64,000 nt of DNA, from assembly GCF_000186225.1 (NCBI RefSeq), contig NC_014933.1, positions 3,224,001 through 3,288,000 of the forward strand, in the 5' to 3' direction. Numbering within the stretch: position 1 is the first letter of the stretch; every line of letters begins with the position of its first letter. Shown piece by piece: positions 19,844 to 28,220 of the stretch. Both the position numbers and the translations under genes were made by a program. This DNA comes from Bacteroides helcogenes P 36-108. GTDB taxonomy: Bacteria > Bacteroidota > Bacteroidia > Bacteroidales > Bacteroidaceae. A model generated the notes under the pieces. That model did no database searches and was not told the DNA's origin. It saw only the letters and a list, made by a program, of their open reading frames with translations.

Positions 19844-21076
19844 ATGAACAAGAAGAAGATTATCCTCATCGCCGCAGTGGCCATAGCTGTCATCGGTGGA
19901 GGTATATGGATTTTCGGCAGCCCGGCCGCCAAACATAAAGTGACCTACGCCACAACAACCGTCAGCAAGGGTGAGATATCAGAGTCAGTAACAGCTACAG
20001 GAACCATCGAACCTGTGACGGAAGTTACAGTGGGTACACAGGTCAGTGGCATCATCGACAAGATCTATGTGGACTACAACTCCGTAGTGACTAAGGGCCA
20101 GCTCATAGCCGAGATGGACCGTGTGACCCTGCAAAGCGAGCTTGCCTCGCAACGCGCTTCCTACAATGGCGCCAAAGCAGAGTACGAATATCAGCAGAAG
20201 CTGTACGAACGCAATAAAATCCTGCATGCCAAGCAACTCATAGCCACCACCGACTACGAACAGTCACTCTATAGCTACCAGAAAGCCAAGAGCACCTTTG
20301 AAAGCACGCAAGCAGCTCTGGCCAAGGCCGAACGCAACCTGTCATACGCCACCATCACCTCACCCATCGACGGCGTAGTGACCAGTCGCAGTGTAGAAGC
20401 CGGCCAGACGGTGGCTTCGGGCTACTCTACCCCTACCCTCTTCACCATCGCTGCCGACCTGACGCAGATGCAGGTAGTGACCGATGTGGACGAAGCTGAC
20501 ATTGCAGACATCAAAGAAGGACAACGCACCTCATTCACCGTGGACGCTTATCCCAACGACACTTTCGAAGGCATAGTGACACAGATCCGCTTGGGTCAAG
20601 CCAGCAGCAGTTCGTCCAGCAGTAGTAGCAGCTCATCCACCACGGTGGTGACCTATGAGGTAGTCATCTCCGCCCACAACCCCGACCTGAAGCTGAAACC
20701 CCGTCTCACAGCCAATGTCACCATTTATACCCTCGACCGCAAAGACATACTCTGCATCCCCAGCCGAGCCCTTCGCTTCACGCCCGAAAGGTCACTTATC
20801 GGCGAAAAAGACATAGTGAAGGACTGTGAAGCCGAGCACAAGGTATGGACCCGCGAAGGCAACACATTCACCGCACATGCCGTAGAAATAGGTATCTCCA
20901 ACGGAGTGAACACGGAAATCACAAGCGGCATCAGCGAAGGCACTGTTATAGTGACCGAAGCTACTGTGGGCATGATGCCTGGTGAAGGAGGAACTCCGAC
21001 CGCAGAAGCAAAATCCGAAAGCGGCGAGCAAAGCCCCTTCATGCCGGGACGTCCGGGAGGAAACAAAAAGAAATAA
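19844..21076 (+). CDS. MacA-like periplasmic adaptor (HlyD/RND type)
   Basis: Membrane-fusion protein linking the inner-membrane ABC transporter to the TolC-type channel. One N-terminal membrane anchor spans about residues 5-22. A lipoyl/barrel-sandwich hybrid domain follows (GTIEPVTEVTVGTQVSG near 55), then a coiled-coil hairpin at about 95-165 and beta-barrel segments. Near residue 255 there is a run of twelve serines between two barrel strands, not part of the fold I know. The C-terminus is a Gly/Pro-rich tail ending in lysines. Gap of 18 bases after the TolC gene. Confidence 0.9.
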   Translation: MNKKKIILIAAVAIAVIGGGIWIFGSPAAKHKVTYATTTVSKGEISESVTATGTIEPVTEVTVGTQVSGIIDKIYVDYNSVVTKGQLIAEMDRVTLQSELASQRASYNGAKAEYEYQQKLYERNKILHAKQLIATTDYEQSLYSYQKAKSTFESTQAALAKAERNLSYATITSPIDGVVTSRSVEAGQTVASGYSTPTLFTIAADLTQMQVVTDVDEADIADIKEGQRTSFTVDAYPNDTFEGIVTQIRLGQASSSSSSSSSSSSTTVVTYEVVISAHNPDLKLKPRLTANVTIYTLDRKDILCIPSRALRFTPERSLIGEKDIVKDCEAEHKVWTREGNTFTAHAVEIGISNGVNTEITSGISEGTVIVTEATVGMMPGEGGTPTAEAKSESGEQSPFMPGRPGGNKKK

Positions 21077-21095
21077 CAATCAAGAACAAGGGCTT

Positions 21096-21842
21096 ATGAA
21101 CAAAACAGTCATTGAACTTCAGAACATCAAACGAAACTTCCAAGTAGGTGACGAAACCGTCCACGCCCTGCGTGGCGTATCGTTCACCATCACCGAAGGC
21201 GAGTTCGTCACCATCATGGGCACATCCGGCTCCGGTAAGTCCACGCTGCTCAATACCCTCGGCTGCCTCGACACCCCAACCAGCGGCGAATATCTATTGG
21301 ACGGAATCTCCGTGCGCACCATGAGCAAGCCTCAACGAGCCGTGCTGCGCAACCGCAAGATAGGCTTCGTATTCCAAAGCTACAATCTGCTGGCCAAAAC
21401 CACCGCTGTGGAGAATGTGGAACTGCCACTGATGTACAACTCCTCTGTTTCGGCAGCCGAAAGACGCAAGCGTGCCGTAGAAGCGCTGCAAGCTGTGGGC
21501 TTGGGAGACAGGTTAGGACACAAGTCCAACCAGATGTCAGGCGGACAGATGCAACGTGTGGCCATCGCTCGCGCACTGGTCAACAATCCTGCCGTCATTC
21601 TGGCAGACGAAGCCACCGGAAACCTCGATACACGTACATCCTTCGAGATTCTGGTTCTCTTTCAGAAACTGTATGCCGAGGGGCGTACAATCATCTTCGT
21701 GACCCACAATCCTGAAATAGCCCAGTATAGCAGCCGCAACATTGTGCTGCGCGACGGCCAAATAAAAGACGACAGCCTCAATCCCCACGTGCTGGATGCA
21801 GCCACAGCCTTGGCCGCACTGCCCCAGCAGGAGGAAGACTAA
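21096..21842 (+). CDS. MacB/LolD-type ABC transporter ATP-binding protein
   Basis: ATPase of the export system, 248 residues. I use the ATG at 21096 ([15 protein letters not shown]) because an in-frame upstream ATG lies inside the adaptor gene and would add residues unrelated to the fold. Walker [10 protein letters not shown] is at residues 42-50. The signature [16 protein letters not shown] is near 147, and Walker [12 protein letters not shown] near 167 is typical of the MacB/LolD/FtsE group. The permease follows after 29 bases. Confidence 0.93.
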   Translation: MNKTVIELQNIKRNFQVGDETVHALRGVSFTITEGEFVTIMGTSGSGKSTLLNTLGCLDTPTSGEYLLDGISVRTMSKPQRAVLRNRKIGFVFQSYNLLAKTTAVENVELPLMYNSSVSAAERRKRAVEALQAVGLGDRLGHKSNQMSGGQMQRVAIARALVNNPAVILADEATGNLDTRTSFEILVLFQKLYAEGRTIIFVTHNPEIAQYSSRNIVLRDGQIKDDSLNPHVLDAATALAALPQQEED

Positions 21843-21871
21843 TCATAAAACCTACTTATAACATTATCAAT

Positions 21872-23092
21872 ATGAACGGGACAAATCTTTTCAAAATAGC
21901 GCTCCGCGCCCTGTCCAACAACAAGCTGCGCGCCTTCCTCACCATGCTGGGCATCATCATTGGTGTGGCATCCGTCATTACCATGCTTGCCATCGGACAA
22001 GGCTCCAAGAAAAGCATACAGGCGCAGATTGCCGAGATGGGATCAAACATGATCATGATACATCCGGGAGCCGACATGAGAGGTGGCGTTCGGCAAGACG
22101 CCAGTGCCATGCAGACACTGAAACTGGCCGACTATGAGGATTTATGCAACAAAACGAGCTTCCTTGCCGCCATCAGCCCCAACGTATCCTCCAGCGGGCA
22201 ACTCATTGCGGGCAACAACAACTATCCTTCCTCGGTGAGTGGTGTCAGTATCGACTATCTTAAAATCCGCCAACTCAGTGTGGCCAACGGCGAAATGTTC
22301 ACCGAATCGGACATACAAACCTCAGCCAAAGTGTGTGTCATCGGAAAGACCATTCAGGACAATCTCTTTCCAGGCGGAGAAGACCCCGTAGGACGCATTA
22401 TCCGATTTAACCAAATACCCTTTCGCATAGTGGGCATACTCAAAGCCAAAGGTTATAATTCCATGGGCATGGATCAGGACGACGTAGTACTGGCCCCCTA
22501 TACCACCGTGATGAAACGCCTGTTGGCACAGACCTACCTCAGTGGTATCTTCGCCTCCGCCCTCAGTGAAGACATGACAGACAACGCTACCGAAGAAGTG
22601 ACAGAAATCCTGCGTCAAAACCATAAACTGAAAGACGGAGATAACGATGATTTCACCATCCGAAGCCAACAGGAACTCAGCACTATGCTGAACTCCACGA
22701 CCGACCTGATGACCACACTGTTAGCCTGCATCGCCGGCATTTCGCTCGTAGTGGGTGGTATCGGCATCATGAACATCATGTACGTCAGCGTAACGGAACG
22801 AACCCGCGAAATCGGACTACGTATGTCCGTAGGCGCTCGTGGTATCGACATCCTAAGCCAATTTCTTATAGAAGCCATACTTATCAGCATCACTGGTGGC
22901 ATCATCGGTGTGATATTAGGTTGCGGAGCCAGTTGGATTGTGAAAAGTGCAGCCCACTGGCCTATCTTCATCCAACCCTGGAGCGTATTCCTCTCTTTCG
23001 CCGTTTGTACTGCCACAGGAGTATTCTTCGGTTGGTATCCTGCCAAAAAAGCGGCCGGACTCGACCCGATAGAGGCCATACGATATGAATAA
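21872..23092 (+). CDS. MacB-like ABC transporter permease
   Basis: 406-residue permease with the four-helix MacB layout. One membrane segment is near the N-terminus (about 20-42), followed by a large periplasmic MacB-PCD domain (about 45-245). Three more membrane spans follow FtsX-type (GISLVVGGIGIMNIMYVSVTER motif region near 290). It works with the separate ATPase upstream, the MacA-like adaptor and the TolC-like channel. Such mechanotransmission exporters move substrates from the periplasm outwards. Substrate unknown. Confidence 0.92.
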   Translation: MNGTNLFKIALRALSNNKLRAFLTMLGIIIGVASVITMLAIGQGSKKSIQAQIAEMGSNMIMIHPGADMRGGVRQDASAMQTLKLADYEDLCNKTSFLAAISPNVSSSGQLIAGNNNYPSSVSGVSIDYLKIRQLSVANGEMFTESDIQTSAKVCVIGKTIQDNLFPGGEDPVGRIIRFNQIPFRIVGILKAKGYNSMGMDQDDVVLAPYTTVMKRLLAQTYLSGIFASALSEDMTDNATEEVTEILRQNHKLKDGDNDDFTIRSQQELSTMLNSTTDLMTTLLACIAGISLVVGGIGIMNIMYVSVTERTREIGLRMSVGARGIDILSQFLIEAILISITGGIIGVILGCGASWIVKSAAHWPIFIQPWSVFLSFAVCTATGVFFGWYPAKKAAGLDPIEAIRYE

Positions 23093-23107
23093 TTCATATT
23101 TTAACCT

Positions 23108-23115
23108 TATCTTTG
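23108..23115 (+). promoter_or_regulatory. -7 promoter element of the histidine kinase gene
   Basis: TATCTTTG followed by C lies only 7 bases before the ATG at 23123, so a transcript from here would have almost no leader. The kinase-regulator pair can thus be transcribed apart from the export operon. Confidence 0.55.
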
Positions 23116-23122
23116 CAACACT

Positions 23123-24184
23123 ATGAAGCAAATACCCGACAACAAGCCTCGCATCATTGAGGCACTGATACACGTCATCGGATGGGGAATCGTATTCGGA
23201 TTCCCCTTCCTGATGATGAGCCGTAGCGGATTCAGTATCACATGGATGGACTACGTGCGTCACGGCAGTGTCGTTCCTCTCTCTTTTCTCGTCGTATTCT
23301 ACGTGAACTATTTCATTCTCATCCCTTGTTACCTCTTCGAAGGACACATCCGGCAATACCTCTTGTTCAACGTACTGCTGATAGTCTGCATAGCCGCTGG
23401 AGCGCACTTGTGGCAAGAGTATATGTTCCAGGCAGGACACACATTCGGCAAAGGAGGAAGACATCAGGGACCTCCCAAATGGATATTCTTCACACGCGAC
23501 CTATTCTCCATGGTATTGACCGTAGGTCTAAGCGTTGCCATCAAGATGAGTGGACGCTGGATACAAATGGATGCCGCACGGCGTGAAGCCGAAAAGAGCC
23601 GGACAGAAGCCGAGCTGAAAAACCTACGCAGCCAGCTCAATCCGCACTTTCTACTCAATACACTGAACAATATATATGCACTCATAGCCTTCAATTCCGA
23701 TAAGGCACAAGCTGCCGTACAAGAGTTGAGCCGACTGCTTCGCCATGTGCTTTATGACAACCAGCAGAATTTTGTCACCCTCGACAAAGAGATGGACTTC
23801 ATCCGCAGCTACATTGAACTGATGCGCATCCGTCTGGCCGATAACGTAAGCGTAAATACACAGTTTGACGTCCGGCCGGACAGCCGTACAGAAATAGCAC
23901 CGCTTATCTTCATTTCTCTTATAGAGAATGCCTTCAAGCATGGTATATCACCTACCGAACCCAGCTTCATCCGCATCCGTTTCAGCGAAAGTCCCGGAAA
24001 GGTGTGCTGTGAAATCACCAACAGCTACCATCCCAAGAGCCAAACTGACAAAAGTGGAAGTGGCATCGGACTGGAGCAAGTGAGAAAACGCCTCGAACTA
24101 ACCTATCCCGGCCGCTACACCTGGCAGCAAGGAGTAAGTAAGGACGGAAAAGAATATAAATCAATCTTACAACTATCTGTATGA
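23123..24184 (+). CDS. LytS/YehU-type sensor histidine kinase
   Basis: Membrane sensor kinase of the His_kinase (PF06580) type, 353 residues. About four membrane spans fill residues 10-150, followed by a short coiled coil (about 150-168). The phosphoacceptor is His175 in LRSQLNPHFLLNTLNN. N-box LIENAFKHG lies near 270 and G-box SGSGIGLEQV near 313. The stop overlaps the start of the LytTR response regulator by 4 bases, so the two are translationally coupled. Position after the export operon suggests the pair controls it, which is inference. Confidence 0.92.
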   Translation: MKQIPDNKPRIIEALIHVIGWGIVFGFPFLMMSRSGFSITWMDYVRHGSVVPLSFLVVFYVNYFILIPCYLFEGHIRQYLLFNVLLIVCIAAGAHLWQEYMFQAGHTFGKGGRHQGPPKWIFFTRDLFSMVLTVGLSVAIKMSGRWIQMDAARREAEKSRTEAELKNLRSQLNPHFLLNTLNNIYALIAFNSDKAQAAVQELSRLLRHVLYDNQQNFVTLDKEMDFIRSYIELMRIRLADNVSVNTQFDVRPDSRTEIAPLIFISLIENAFKHGISPTEPSFIRIRFSESPGKVCCEITNSYHPKSQTDKSGSGIGLEQVRKRLELTYPGRYTWQQGVSKDGKEYKSILQLSV

Positions 24185-24882
24185 ATCTGAAATGTGCAAT
24201 CGTAGATGACGAGCCCTTGGCATTGAACCTTTTAGAAAGCTATGTCAACAAGACTCCTTTCCTTGAATTAATAGGAAAATATTCCAGTGCCGTGCAAGCC
24301 ATGAGGGAACTGTCCGACAAAAAGGCAGACCTGCTTTTCCTTGACATTCAAATGCCGGAACTGAACGGACTGGAATTCTCGAAAATGGTGGACCCCAACA
24401 CTCGCATCGTTTTCACCACTGCCTTCGGACAATATGCAATAGATGGCTATAAAGTCAACGCATTGGACTATCTGTTGAAACCCATTTCTTATGTAGATTT
24501 CCTCCAGGCTGCTAACAAGGCCGTTCAGTGGTTTGAACTATTGCAGCAACCTAAAGAGGATATCCAAAGCATTTTCGTAAAGAGCGACTACAAATTAATC
24601 CAAATCGAATTAAAGAAAATCCTATACATAGAGGGACTGAAAGATTATATCAAAATATACGAGGAAGATATTTCAAAACCCATCCTGTCATTGATGAGCA
24701 TGAAAGCGATGGAAGATCTGCTACCTTCTTCCCGATTCATGCGTGTACACCGTTCCTATATAGTTCAAAAGGACAAAATACGCATTATAGACCGGGGAAG
24801 AATCGTTTTCGGCAAAAATTATATTCCTGTCAGTGACAGTTACAAACAAGCATTTCAGGAGTTTTTGGATCAGAGAAGCTGA
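24181..24882 (+). CDS. LytTR-type response regulator
   Basis: Transcription regulator with an N-terminal receiver domain (about residues 1-120; phosphoacceptor Asp55 in LLFLDIQMPELNG). The C-terminal LytTR DNA-binding domain covers about 135-230 (FVKSDYKLIQIELKKILYIE; RFMRVHRSYIVQ). Length 233 is normal. It starts inside the end of the cognate kinase gene. The gap that follows holds a probable small RNA. Confidence 0.93.
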   Translation: MNLKCAIVDDEPLALNLLESYVNKTPFLELIGKYSSAVQAMRELSDKKADLLFLDIQMPELNGLEFSKMVDPNTRIVFTTAFGQYAIDGYKVNALDYLLKPISYVDFLQAANKAVQWFELLQQPKEDIQSIFVKSDYKLIQIELKKILYIEGLKDYIKIYEEDISKPILSLMSMKAMEDLLPSSRFMRVHRSYIVQKDKIRIIDRGRIVFGKNYIPVSDSYKQAFQEFLDQRS

Positions 24883-24939
24883 ATGTCTATCCGATTTGTC
24901 GATGAAATTAATTATTTTGTCGATTTATAGCGCAAGATT

Positions 24940-24971
24940 ATTGCATATTAAAAGATGTTTCTTTACCTTTG
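24940..24971 (+). promoter_or_regulatory. Promoter of a probable small RNA
   Basis: -7 element TACCTTTG at 24964-24971 followed by GC, with ATTG at 24940-24943 exactly 20 bases upstream, close to the TTTG -33 box. No open reading frame follows. A hairpin and a terminator-like stem do. Confidence 0.55.
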
Positions 24972-24977
24972 CAACGA

Positions 24978-25085
24978 ACAGATAGGAGTTGTGAAACTCC
25001 GCCAATAGAATAGTTTAGTTAAGTCTAGTTTAGTTTTTGTGTGAAGCACTTCCTTCGTAAGCGAACGTTGGAAGTGCTTTTATTT
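24978..25085 (+). ncRNA. Probable small non-coding RNA ending in a rho-independent terminator
   Basis: A Bacteroides-type promoter (24940-24971) points into about 105 bases without a usable reading frame. It holds a 6-bp hairpin (arms 24985-24990 and 24995-25000, loop GTGA) and a pyrimidine/purine stretch of GTTTAGTT-like repeats. A 10-bp perfect stem follows (25044-25053 with 25070-25079), enclosing an inner 4-bp TTCG/CGAA stem, then TTTTATTT. That layout is typical of a short stable RNA. The 3' part is copied at 28129-28182. Start and identity are inferred; I do not recognise a known RNA family. Confidence 0.45.
25028..25081 (+). repeat. 54-bp direct repeat, copy 1 (left border of the toxin-like cassette)
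   Basis: 54 bases that recur in the same direction at 28129-28182 with 5 mismatches (49/54). This copy contains the perfect terminator stem. The two copies enclose the two-gene lipoprotein cassette 25193-28003. Confidence 0.8.
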
Positions 25086-25192
25086 CACGTGTTTTAGATA
25101 TTTTCAAAAAATAAATAAATGCTATTCTTATATGCTTTCATATATAAAAATTTATATTCCTCAATATCCTCCCACATCTTTCCATCAGTGGT

Positions 25193-26767
25193 TTATTTCT
25201 CGTAAATCCTATGCTTCTCCAGTTCCAGTTTCAACAGGAGCTGCTTAGTGGAATCCATGATAACCAAAGCACCATTTGTCTGCATATCATAGAGATGGGG
25301 ATATTTGCCGTCTATGGCCTCTGCCCTTTCCATAAGCTTTTCAAACGAAGGAAGCTCAAACACATACTCATCTCGATACTCATCGTCCTTATCTCGTCGG
25401 TCGAATGTAAGGATGATCTTGTCACCCTTCTCGAAGGCTATGATTTCACGTTCAAAAGTACCATGATAAAACCAAATGGCCTCCTTCCGGCTATTAGGCG
25501 CATCTGCCTTCTGCACTTCCAGATAAATTTGACCCGTAAAAGGAACATCCTTCCCCGCCACAGTCTTCAGATAAGACTTTTCAAAATACAAATGGAAGTC
25601 AAGCCGCTTGTCATTGAAACGAGAGTCATTTTTACGGTATTTGGAGTAGATAACCGTCCGGAAAGTGTTGTTAGTACCCAATTCCCGCATCTTATAGGAT
25701 ATGGCAATTCCGGGATTATCACGACTGAACTTCGCACCATCCTCCAGAAGCGTCTTGAGCTGTTTGATATCTGAAATTGCCTTTGCGCTCAGGCTTGCGT
25801 TACCACCGAGCACACGGGCCTTGATCACAGACTTCTTGCTCAGGTCGTTAAAAGCAGTCTCAGCATTCGCATCAAACGCACCCCTCAGAAATGAGGCCTG
25901 AATCTTCGCTTCGGCCTCCACCTTACTCATCGTCGTTTCGATACCCAAAAGGAATACCCGACCCATCTTGATAGAGGATATGTAAACAGGCTTTTCATCA
26001 CCCAACAAGGACTTATAGTCAAAGTCAGCTTGAGAGAAGAAGTCAGACGGTTTGGAGGGCAAATCAATGTCAATGGTATAGAACACCTGCTGTATCTTCA
26101 CCAAAAAATGATTTTTCTCTTTTTTGAAACTAAACAGCCCACTCGCTTTCACAGAACCGACAGTGCCCGTATAGTTAGCCCCAAGGGCAAGTTTCAGGTA
26201 AGTCTCGTCATACACCTCCTCCGACGAATAAGTGATATTGGCAGAAGGGGTGTCATAGGTACGGGTTAGCAAGTCGTTCAATGCGTCCCTTACGGTAGAG
26301 AGCTTAGGGTCCTCCACGGTGACAGATGATTTCTTATCACCCACAAGGCTCGTTGAGATGGTTATAGGATTCCTAGGCACAATGATAGGAGTATAACTCC
26401 CGTTCACTATATTCTTTGCCTTGATCAGCGCACCCGGATAGAATATTTCCTGATCCTCGCTGAAAAGTAACTGTTCCTCCACCTCATTTGCCTGCTCAAA
26501 CTCCTGACCGGAAGAATTTCCTGAAGCACGGGTGTACAGATAAGCTCCGCCGAACACACTGCTGCGGCTCTCCGGTTGTTGCACCACCCTTTCCTTAAAG
26601 GGCTTTATCTGCTCGATGGATGGCAAGGAAGAAATATACCCATCCAGAGATTTTGCTGTCTCTCCCAAAAGACCGTTACCCGGCAAGCTATCGTCATTAC
26701 TGCAAGATGAGAAAATAAAGACACTGCATAGGATTACGTAAAAACCAGAGATAATTAATTTGTTCAT
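25193..26767 (-). CDS. Cholesterol-dependent-cytolysin-like (thiol-activated cytolysin family) surface lipoprotein
   Basis: A 524-residue lipoprotein of the thiol-activated cytolysin/CDC-like group, pore-forming proteins that oligomerise on membranes. I start it at 26767 because that gives a standard signal ending in IFSSC (Cys22). The frame is open to an ATG at 26809, which would add 14 residues. After Cys22, SNDDS resembles the acidic export tag of Bacteroides surface lipoproteins. Family cues are ITYSSEEVYDET (near 170), the core strand PVYISSIKMGRVFLLGIETT (near 256-275) and the turn IAISYKMRELGTNNT (near 350). The last 130 residues would be domain 4. The undecapeptide ECTGLAWEWWR used by true CDCs for cholesterol is missing, so the target or trigger differs. 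Assignment is by eye. Confidence 0.72.
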   Translation of the reverse strand: MNKLIISGFYVILCSVFIFSSCSNDDSLPGNGLLGETAKSLDGYISSLPSIEQIKPFKERVVQQPESRSSVFGGAYLYTRASGNSSGQEFEQANEVEEQLLFSEDQEIFYPGALIKAKNIVNGSYTPIIVPRNPITISTSLVGDKKSSVTVEDPKLSTVRDALNDLLTRTYDTPSANITYSSEEVYDETYLKLALGANYTGTVGSVKASGLFSFKKEKNHFLVKIQQVFYTIDIDLPSKPSDFFSQADFDYKSLLGDEKPVYISSIKMGRVFLLGIETTMSKVEAEAKIQASFLRGAFDANAETAFNDLSKKSVIKARVLGGNASLSAKAISDIKQLKTLLEDGAKFSRDNPGIAISYKMRELGTNNTFRTVIYSKYRKNDSRFNDKRLDFHLYFEKSYLKTVAGKDVPFTGQIYLEVQKADAPNSRKEAIWFYHGTFEREIIAFEKGDKIILTFDRRDKDDEYRDEYVFELPSFEKLMERAEAIDGKYPHLYDMQTNGALVIMDSTKQLLLKLELEKHRIYEK

Positions 26768-26832
26768 AGCTGTTAGAGTTTTAGTTGATAAATAATTTTT
26801 CTTGTTCATTATTAAAATGAATAAAGTAAGGT

Positions 26833-26859
26833 AAAAACTGCATTATAAATACAGTTTTT
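26833..26859. terminator. Weak hairpin between the two cassette genes
   Basis: Perfect 8-bp stem (AAAAACTG 26833-26840, CAGTTTTT 26852-26859) around an 11-base AT-rich loop. On the minus strand it lies between the deamidase gene and the cytolysin-like gene and could attenuate or end the first transcript. The gap 26768-27052 otherwise shows no exact -7 element. Confidence 0.35.
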
Positions 26860-27052
26860 TTCAAAACAATCATTTTATTCCTAATGCTCCTGTCTCCAAT
26901 AAGTCGGTACATGCTCATATAATGTAAATGAAAACAAAACATTGAATAGTTATAATTAAACAATAATGACTATTTAAGACATTCCACTTCCCAATGAAAT
27001 ACTGAGAATTAGAAAACTTATTAGAGCAGACTAAAAATACAATCAACCTCTA

Positions 27053-28003
27053 TTAAAATCCACATGAAACTGTAGATGGAGCAGGCAGATAACAACCTGA
27101 GTAATCAGCGAAAATATCAAGTACGCAATCTGTATTAACATATCCATCATCGTATAGAAGCGTACCTTTGGGACTTCTATAATATACATTACCTGGCGTG
27201 GTAGTAAAAGAGGATATTGATACAGGGCCACAGGAAGAATTAGCACATGCTTTCCGCCAGTCAGAATCAGAAATGGGAGTATCAAACAAAGAAGGATCTA
27301 TAATACATTCCTGAAGCACACCTTTTTCATCTTTATAAGTTAACAGCACGGCTACATGATAGCTCCAACTGACACAGCAACCATCTTGGTTAGACATTTT
27401 GACACCATACCTTGCTCTTAAATCTCCATATACAAATTCTTTCTTACATTCATAGCCGTTTTCATTTATCAACTGACGCATTTTATGTGCACGGGCATAG
27501 CAACCATCCACGGGATAATCAAAAGAAATACAAGGTTTCTTCACGGGGAAAGAGCAGGAAGCATTCTGTATTTTCGCAAAGAGACCATTCAAAGTTTGAG
27601 GATTTGGAATGATTGGTTCAAGTTTTGAAAAAGCAGTCTCACCTTTTACAAGACTGAATACTGCTTTGAACCTGGATGTATCTTCAGCAGAAGCCTCTCG
27701 GACTAATTGGATTTCCTTTGTGCCTTCTTTAATATAAAAAGCAAGCAAGGATTCATAATTTATAGCTTTCTTTATTAGCTCAATAAAGCCTTTATTTTCC
27801 GCTTTTGATTCTATCGTATAAAATTGGTGAGATAGCATGACGGAAATTCTTAACTGATCTCCGTTCGAATAAATACCCGTAGGTACTTTGAGTTCTACAA
27901 CAGGGGGAGTGAAAGATAATGCTTCATTATTATCATCGTGTGTGCATGCACCCACAAATGAAAGCATGCCAATGACATGCAATACAAATAGAAATCGTTT
28001 CAT
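27053..28003 (-). CDS. Protein-glutaminase-like (protein deamidase) surface lipoprotein
   Basis: 316-residue lipoprotein; the signal ends in FVGAC (Cys20), followed by THDDNNE, an acidic tag like that of the neighbour and fitting surface export. The C-terminal half (about 155-300) resembles the bacterial protein-glutaminase fold, which deamidates protein glutamine to glutamate. The likely triad is Cys168 in DGCYARAHKMRQL, His216 in SWSYHVAVLL and Asp236 in CIIDPSLFDTP; DSDWRKAC follows as in the family. It has many cysteines, as expected of an exported, disulfide-linked protein. Residues 20-150 are unrecognised and may be a prodomain or binding domain. It sits upstream of the cytolysin-like gene with 285 bases between and has its own -7 element. 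Function of the pair is inferred. Confidence 0.7.
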   Translation of the reverse strand: MKRFLFVLHVIGMLSFVGACTHDDNNEALSFTPPVVELKVPTGIYSNGDQLRISVMLSHQFYTIESKAENKGFIELIKKAINYESLLAFYIKEGTKEIQLVREASAEDTSRFKAVFSLVKGETAFSKLEPIIPNPQTLNGLFAKIQNASCSFPVKKPCISFDYPVDGCYARAHKMRQLINENGYECKKEFVYGDLRARYGVKMSNQDGCCVSWSYHVAVLLTYKDEKGVLQECIIDPSLFDTPISDSDWRKACANSSCGPVSISSFTTTPGNVYYRSPKGTLLYDDGYVNTDCVLDIFADYSGCYLPAPSTVSCGF

Positions 28004-28035
28004 AAATTATAGTTTGTTTTTAAGTGTTATGGAGG

Positions 28036-28043
28036 CAAAGATA
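28036..28043 (-). promoter_or_regulatory. -7 promoter element of the deamidase-like lipoprotein gene
   Basis: TATCTTTG on the minus strand, followed by C, 32 bases before the ATG at 28003. No convincing -33 box at 19-21 bases. Confidence 0.55.
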
Positions 28044-28128
28044 TAAATTGTCAACTAAAAGAATCAACCAACTTGCAAAAGAAGTAATGTACAAATCATG
28101 GCGATATTTTTCAATACTATAAAATGCT

Positions 28129-28182
28129 GTTTAGCTTTTGTGTGAAGCACTTCCTCCGTAAACGAACGTTGGCAATGCTTTT
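28129..28182 (+). repeat. 54-bp direct repeat, copy 2 (right border of the toxin-like cassette)
   Basis: Second, slightly decayed copy of 25028-25081 (5 mismatches in 54). Two of the changes weaken the stem. It lies 39 bases beyond the end of pgl and may serve as that operon's terminator. Sequence upstream of this copy is unlike that upstream of copy 1, so only the terminator-bearing part is shared. Confidence 0.8.
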
Positions 28183-28220
28183 GCTTTAGACATATACAGA
28201 ACGCTTCGGTTATAAATCCT

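Noticed and set aside
20982..21095. Upstream start for the MacB-type ATPase
   Set aside because: It lies inside the adaptor gene and adds residues unlike the family; ATG 21096 gives the normal length.
25061..28172. Mpi-type core in the 54-bp direct repeats
   Set aside because: They contain ACGAACGTT-like sequence, but the core is imperfect and the copies are direct, not inverted, so they would not invert the cassette.
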